This document shows, one piece after another, positions 60,207 to 64,000 of a stretch of 64,000 nucleotides of DNA. The notes beneath the pieces were generated by a model that worked only from the letters and a program-made list of their open reading frames with translations, made no database searches and was not told where the DNA came from. The stretch is from Actinospineispora spinosispora DSM 44797 (GTDB taxonomy: Bacteria > Actinomycetota > Actinomycetes > Mycobacteriales > Pseudonocardiaceae), in the NCBI RefSeq assembly GCF_000429025.1, contig NZ_KE386833.1, forward strand, positions 820,582 to 884,581, written 5' to 3'. The translations under genes were made by a program, and so were the position numbers. How positions within the stretch are numbered: position 1 is the first letter of the stretch; every line of letters begins with the position of its first letter.

Positions 60207-61154
60207 GTGGACCTGAGACAGCTGCGTTACTTCGTCGCCGTCGGTGAAGAACTCAGCTTCGGGCGGGCGGCGACCCGGCTGCGGATGTCACAACCCCCGC
60301 TGAGCCAACGCATCCAGGAGCTCGAGCGGGAGCTGGGATGTGCGTTGCTGGACCGCTCGGTACGGCCGATCCGGCTCACCGAGTCCGGGCGCATCCTGCT
60401 GGAGGAAGCCCGTGACATCCTGGACAGGGTCGAACGGGCGCACTCCCGGACACGGTCGGCGGAGAGCCGCCGGATCCTCACGGTAGGGGTCGTGTCGGAA
60501 GCGGTCGCGAGCTTTGTTGTAGGTCTCAGCGGGCATTTCCGGGACCGGTTACAGGCGATTTATCCGGAAATCACGCTACGAGTCCGAATGCTCGGAATAG
60601 CCAACCCGGCCGCTGGTATACAGGCGGGGCAGTGTGATATTGCCGTCACGCGGCTACCGTTCGACACGCGAGGTATCGCGACGCGTTCCATCGGTGACGA
60701 GCCGTTGGTCGCGGCGCTCCGATCGGACGACCGTCTCGTCGAGCGAGACGAGATCGAGGTCGGCGAGCTGCGAGACCACCTCTGGTGCCAGCTTCCGCAC
60801 GATTCGGATCCGTTGTGGCGCGAGTACTGGCTCGGCAGACCGGGGACTGTGTCGGACCATGGCCGTCCACAGCGGACCGGGCCGGTTGTCAGCTCGCTCG
60901 CCGAATACGTGCAGTGCGTGGCTTGGGAAGGCGCTGTCGGTGTCCTTCCCCGCAGCGTGGCGCGGCTCTACCCGGCGGCGGGTGTGAGCTACGTGCCGTT
61001 GGCCGAGTATCCCAGGAACCAGTTGGTCGTGGCGTGGATGACCGGTCGCGCGGACAAGATGGTTCGTGACGTCGTCGATGTGGTGACCGCGGCGGCGACG
61101 AGTCACGGTGTGCAGTTCTTCGAGCCGCCGCGCGGCCGCGAGGTATTCGGCTGA
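60207..61154 (+). CDS. LysR-family regulator
   Basis: A 315-residue LTTR starting MDLRQLRYFVAVGEELSFGR (GTG start). HTH: RAATRLRMSQPPLSQRIQELERELGCALLDRSVRPIRL in outline. The ligand domain includes RVRMLGIANPAAGIQAGQCDIAVTRLPF. It resembles regulators of oxidative or aromatic metabolism, and should control the divergent AhpD-like gene. Confidence 0.87.
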   Translation: MDLRQLRYFVAVGEELSFGRAATRLRMSQPPLSQRIQELERELGCALLDRSVRPIRLTESGRILLEEARDILDRVERAHSRTRSAESRRILTVGVVSEAVASFVVGLSGHFRDRLQAIYPEITLRVRMLGIANPAAGIQAGQCDIAVTRLPFDTRGIATRSIGDEPLVAALRSDDRLVERDEIEVGELRDHLWCQLPHDSDPLWREYWLGRPGTVSDHGRPQRTGPVVSSLAEYVQCVAWEGAVGVLPRSVARLYPAAGVSYVPLAEYPRNQLVVAWMTGRADKMVRDVVDVVTAAATSHGVQFFEPPRGREVFG

Positions 61155-61219
61155 CCGCTTCGCACCGAAGTACGAGGTGGTGCCGTGCGACGAGCGGAGC
61201 TGTTCGGGGAGGTCTTCAC

Positions 61220-62623
61220 TCAACGGTGGGAACCGGCGACGCGGAGCCGATCCCAGACGAGATCGCCCACCAGGAACAGGACCAGCGAGGCACCCAGGAC
61301 GGGGAAGAAGACGCCGAGTGCGATCGCGGCGGCTCCGACGATGGCGATCGAGGCCATCCCGGGGCGTTGCGTCCCGCCGGGAGCGCCGCGGCCGCCCGCC
61401 GTCGGCCTGCGCAGCCACCACATCCGGTAGCCCCAGAGCACGACACCGATGATGCCGAGCGCGAGCACGACCAGCAGGACCTGGTTCGCCACACCGAACA
61501 GGATGCCCATGTGGGCGGAGATGCCCACCTCGGCCGCCTTGGCCATGAACGGCCAGTCCCGCCAGCGAACCGTGTCGACCACGGCGCCGGTCGCCGGGTC
61601 GACGGCCACCGCGTCCTGCCGCAGCGGCCACGATCGCTTGACCTGCGCCACGTGCCACGCACGGCCAGTCGCGGTCGCCGGGGTGATCGCCACCGGATCG
61701 ATCAGGCCGGCAGCGCGTGCACCGGCGAGCACGGTGTCGGCGACGGCTCCGACCGAGGCCGGTTCGAGGTTCGCCGGGACCGCTGCGGCCGTCGGCGGCA
61801 GCCGGGTGGCGGCCGACGGTGTGGTCCAGTGCAGCGCCGCGCGGAGTGCACCCACGTTGGTGCCGGCGAAGTTCGACCAGGTCAGTCCGGTGACCGACAG
61901 CCCGAGCATGCCGATGGCGATCCAGACGCCGACCGCGCCGTGCCAGGACCGGATGCGGACGCGGCCTCGCGCCGAGCCCTCGGGCAGCAGCAGGCCGCGT
62001 ATCCGGTTTCGGGCCCGGCGTCGCACGATCCACAGCGCGAGCCCGCTCACCGCCAACACCCACAGCCAACTCGCGGCCAGCTCGGAGTACCCCCGGCCCA
62101 CGTCGCCCAGGTGCAGAGTGCGGTGCAGCGCGTCGATCCATGCCCGCGCCGGCAGCCACTCGCCGAAGGTGTCCAGGACCGCCTTGACCTGGCCGGTGTA
62201 CGGGTCGACGAACGCCGTCCGGGCGAAGTCCGGTGCCACTCCGGGGGCGTCGAAGGTGACCCGGGTGGTCCCGTCCGGGGAGATGGGCGGCCGGATCTCG
62301 GTCACGGTGGCGCCCGGGACGGCCTTCGCCGCGGCGGCCACCTGGTCCCGCAGGTCGAGGCGGGTCGCGCCCACCGAGGTGTGTAGCGCATCGTCGTAGA
62401 GGAACCGGTCCAGCTGCGGGGTGATCGTGTAGAGCAGCCCGGTGACCGCCGCCACCAGAATGAACGGGCCGACGAACAACCCCACGTAGAAGTGCAGCCG
62501 TACCACGAGCGGCCGCAGGTTCGACCACAACCGGCGAGCACGATGTCCCCGTGCTGAGGACACAGTCGGCGGTTCGGGACGGGCGGGAGCTTCGATGGGG
62601 GCGGGTTCGAGTGTCTCGGACAT
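61220..62623 (-). CDS. PepSY-associated membrane protein (iron-regulated type)
   Basis: A 467-residue protein from ATG 62623. Membrane helices are at about 45-68 (YVGLFVGPFILVAAVTGLLYTI), 185-207, 230-250, 395-415 and 435-458. A PepSY domain lies after the first helix (DDALHTSVGATRL, VTEIRPPISPDGTTRVTF) and another before the third. The motif DALHRTLHLGD and SAHMGILFG give membrane-flanking histidines as in PiuB/FsrB-type ferric or copper reductase-like proteins. It may transfer electrons to a metal or bind heme. It is convergent with the LysR gene. Confidence 0.82.
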   Translation of the reverse strand: MSETLEPAPIEAPARPEPPTVSSARGHRARRLWSNLRPLVVRLHFYVGLFVGPFILVAAVTGLLYTITPQLDRFLYDDALHTSVGATRLDLRDQVAAAAKAVPGATVTEIRPPISPDGTTRVTFDAPGVAPDFARTAFVDPYTGQVKAVLDTFGEWLPARAWIDALHRTLHLGDVGRGYSELAASWLWVLAVSGLALWIVRRRARNRIRGLLLPEGSARGRVRIRSWHGAVGVWIAIGMLGLSVTGLTWSNFAGTNVGALRAALHWTTPSAATRLPPTAAAVPANLEPASVGAVADTVLAGARAAGLIDPVAITPATATGRAWHVAQVKRSWPLRQDAVAVDPATGAVVDTVRWRDWPFMAKAAEVGISAHMGILFGVANQVLLVVLALGIIGVVLWGYRMWWLRRPTAGGRGAPGGTQRPGMASIAIVGAAAIALGVFFPVLGASLVLFLVGDLVWDRLRVAGSHR

Positions 62624-63203
62624 GGGACTCGCCTCCGTGCCGGGTGCCGTCGCGCGTTCTCGGTGCAAGTCGGCCGAGGGCGGTCCCTGGTTCCCCGCCA
62701 CCGGGGACCATCGGCGCGGCGAGGCACGGGTCCCGAGAGCTAAACTTGAGCAAATCAGTCAAGTTTAACCCGAAGGTGGAACGCCGCGACGGCCACCGCC
62801 CGCGACCGGTCCCATGGCTACGCTGGGTTGCTGGCCAGGTCAGGCCGGCCTGGTCGAGCTAACGTCGAGTGCCCCGCCGGTGCGGCTTCTGACACAGCGG
62901 GTAGCTCGATCGTCGAGGGCATTCGCTTACTGACTTTCCCGTGCACGGCGACGGAGGTTAGTGTCGGTCATGGTGTTCCTGGCTCGTTGTCTGTGCATCG
63001 ACCTCATGCGGTCCTGCGCATCGGCATGTTCGGGCTGTCGCTGAATTCGTGGGTTTCCCGGAACCGCGCTGAAATCCGGCAGCGGACCCTCGGCGTCTGA
63101 AAGTTCCTCGGGTCTTTCGAGGAATGGCGGCATGGATTCCATCCGTGAGCGAGGGCTCTGCCTGTTCGGTGCCGCGGTCGGCCGATTGCGGATCGTGTGG
63201 AGC
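62624..63203. other. 580-base intergenic region
   Basis: No convincing gene between the PepSY gene and the Lsr2-like gene. A 90-residue frame at 62828-63100 looks random. The region has an inverted repeat at 62741-62767 and a small hairpin TTCCTCG/CGAGGAA at 63104-63124. A long in-frame extension of the Lsr2-like gene up to 63132 is unlikely to be translated. Confidence 0.55.
62741..62767. promoter_or_regulatory. Inverted repeat upstream of PepSY gene
   Basis: TAAACTTGA (62741-62749) and TCAAGTTTA (62759-62767) are perfect arms with a 9-base spacer, set in an AT-rich pocket 118 bases before the PepSY start. The sequence does not fit an IdeR box or a CsoR site. A TTGACT on the minus strand overlaps it, so a repressor bound here would block a promoter. 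Confidence 0.5.
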
Positions 63204-63479
63204 ATGGCGATGACGACGCAGGAACATGCCCGGCCAGTGGGCCAGGGCAAGCAGCGAAACAGGGACATCCGTGACTGGGCCCAGCTCAACGGTGTGTACG
63301 TCGGTGCACAGGGACGGATTCCCGACCAGATCAAGCGTGCGTACGCGGACAGCAGGCGCAGATCGGGACGACTCCCGACCGATGTGTACGGAGCGACGAT
63401 GCGGCTGACCGACGTATCGCCGGTCAGAGTGTGCGCGAGGTGCACCCCTGTCGAGGAACAAGGCGAGGAATGGACATGA
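63204..63479 (+). CDS. Lsr2 C-terminal DNA-binding domain protein with CxxC tail
   Basis: A 91-residue protein. QRNRDIRDWAQLNGVYVG, AQGRIPDQIKRAYADS matches the C-terminal DNA-binding domain of Lsr2 (helix, QGR minor-groove loop at 36-38, helix), but the N-terminal oligomerisation domain is missing. After a basic linker the tail reads VRVCARCTP, with Cys77-x2-Cys80, unusual for Lsr2. Its stop overlaps the start of the HMA chaperone gene (ATGA). ATG at 63204 or 63210. A metal-responsive DNA-binding role is a reasonable guess, not shown. Confidence 0.78.
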   Translation: MAMTTQEHARPVGQGKQRNRDIRDWAQLNGVYVGAQGRIPDQIKRAYADSRRRSGRLPTDVYGATMRLTDVSPVRVCARCTPVEEQGEEWT

Positions 63480-63706
63480 GCGAGGCGACGTTCACCGCTG
63501 TCGGAACCGTGGTCGGCATGACGTGCCAGCACTGTGTGGCCTCGGTCGTGGAGGGAGTCCGGTCGTTGTCCGACGTGCGCCAGGTGAGCATCGACCTGCC
63601 GTCCGGACAGCTGAGCCTGACCACCGAGCAGCCGATCGACCGGGCGGCGCTGTGCCGCGCGGTCGCCGACGTCGGCTACGAGCTCGTCTTGAGCGGCACC
63701 GCCTGA
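63476..63706 (+). CDS. Copper-chaperone-type HMA domain protein
   Basis: A 76-residue heavy-metal-associated domain. GMTCQHCVASV carries the Cu(I) ligands Cys17 and Cys20, and ALCRAVADVGYELV is the usual C-terminal half with a conserved Gly-Tyr. Similar to CopZ. Start at ATG 63476 (GAGG seven bases before), giving a 4-base overlap with the Lsr2-like gene. No P-type ATPase is visible inside the window. Confidence 0.87.
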   Translation: MSEATFTAVGTVVGMTCQHCVASVVEGVRSLSDVRQVSIDLPSGQLSLTTEQPIDRAALCRAVADVGYELVLSGTA

Positions 63707-63725
63707 CCCGGACAGGTTCGCTCCC

Positions 63726-64000
63726 TCAGGTCAGTGTGTGGAAGAACGCGCTGATGTCCTCGGCCAGCAGGGCCGGTTCCTCGTGGGCGGCGAAATGGCC
63801 GCCTCGGGGCATGGTGGTGTAGCGGGCGAGATTGTGCGTCCGTTCGATCCAGCCGCGAGGCAGCCTGCCGCCGAGGTCGGCGGGGAAGACCGCGACCGCG
63901 GTCGGTACCTCGACGCGCGTCACCCGGGGGCTGAAGCCGTGATGGCGCTCGTAGTAGGGACGCAGCGACGTCGAGATCGTGTCGGTGAACCAGTACAAGG
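63726..64000 (-). CDS. Epoxide hydrolase-type alpha/beta hydrolase, C-terminal part (cut by window edge)
   Basis: The frame is open at the right edge. YWFTDTISTSLRPYYE, PTAVAVFPADLG and TTMPRGGHFAAHEEPALLAEDI match the C-terminal end of the microsomal-type epoxide hydrolase family, with the catalytic His in RGGHFAAHE. The nucleophile Asp and N-terminal domain lie outside. It is convergent with the HMA chaperone gene. Confidence 0.83.
   Translation of the reverse strand, partial: LYWFTDTISTSLRPYYERHHGFSPRVTRVEVPTAVAVFPADLGGRLPRGWIERTHNLARYTTMPRGGHFAAHEEPALLAEDISAFFHTLT

Noticed and set aside
62741-62767. SoxR box
   Set aside because: Half-site order is CTTGA...TCAAG, the reverse of the SoxR arrangement, and the spacer is different.
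62828-63100. 90-codon frame between PepSY and Lsr2-like genes
   Set aside because: No conserved pattern or ribosome site; the codon third positions do not show the high GC of real genes here.

Overview
The window is high-GC actinobacterial DNA, most likely from a Pseudonocardiaceae-type organism (Amycolatopsis or Saccharopolyspora-like). This is inferred from a cholesterol-catabolism operon with KstR-type operators, F420-type (LLM) oxidoreductases, an NDMA-type alcohol dehydrogenase, MmyB-like XRE regulators, an Lsr2-type DNA-binding domain and frequent GTG starts with ATGA/GTGA gene overlaps. No rRNA, tRNA, CRISPR array, prophage or intact insertion sequence was seen.

Region 1 (1-11.5 kb) is a sterol-degradation island. 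A coupled minus-strand operon fadA5-SDR-SDR-echA20-ipdA-ipdB-ipdC (side-chain thiolysis and ring C/D opening) is divergent from cyp125, an NDMA-type alcohol dehydrogenase and an LLM oxidoreductase. Two KstR-like operators lie in the gap. A second P450 and a GlxA-type regulator follow.

Region 2 (12.5-22.4 kb) holds housekeeping and stress genes: beta-carbonic anhydrase, an N-formylglutamate amidohydrolase-like protein, DUF4186, glgX, an MHS-type transporter, a ligase-less LigD-like protein (phosphoesterase plus polymerase domain), DUF2945, an SRPBCC protein and a 51-residue membrane protein. Several have SigF/SigB-like promoter sequences.

Region 3 (22.4-36.7 kb) is accessory metabolism: an amidohydrolase, three MmyB-type XRE regulators, a methyltransferase, a CoA-transferase with unusual domain order, an NmrA-like protein, an exported chorismate mutase, a covalent-flavin oxidase coupled to a Baeyer-Villiger-type monooxygenase, a crotonase-TetR pair with a perfect 20-bp palindrome in front, a TauE/SafE permease and a GntR regulator.

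Region 4 (36.7-51.3 kb) has an MFS carrier divergent from a DUF917-HyuA-M19 peptidase operon (possible hydantoin or thiohydantoin catabolism), an IS30-type HTH fused to a MarR/GbsR domain facing an O-methyltransferase, an MFS-LLM pair, DUF485-ActP acetate-type uptake, an OFA antiporter with a 47-residue partner, and a quinone oxidoreductase.

Region 5 (51.3-64 kb) is dominated by a coupled operon of LysR, three MmgE/PrpD proteins (one half-length), a TctBAC tripartite tricarboxylate transporter and an SDR, which looks like an uncharacterised organic-acid pathway. It is followed by a LysR/AhpD-like divergent pair, a PepSY membrane protein, and an Lsr2-like DNA-binding domain with a C-terminal CxxC translationally coupled to a copper-chaperone-type HMA protein. 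A family of long palindromic repeats is scattered over 22-46 kb and is not tied to one gene orientation.
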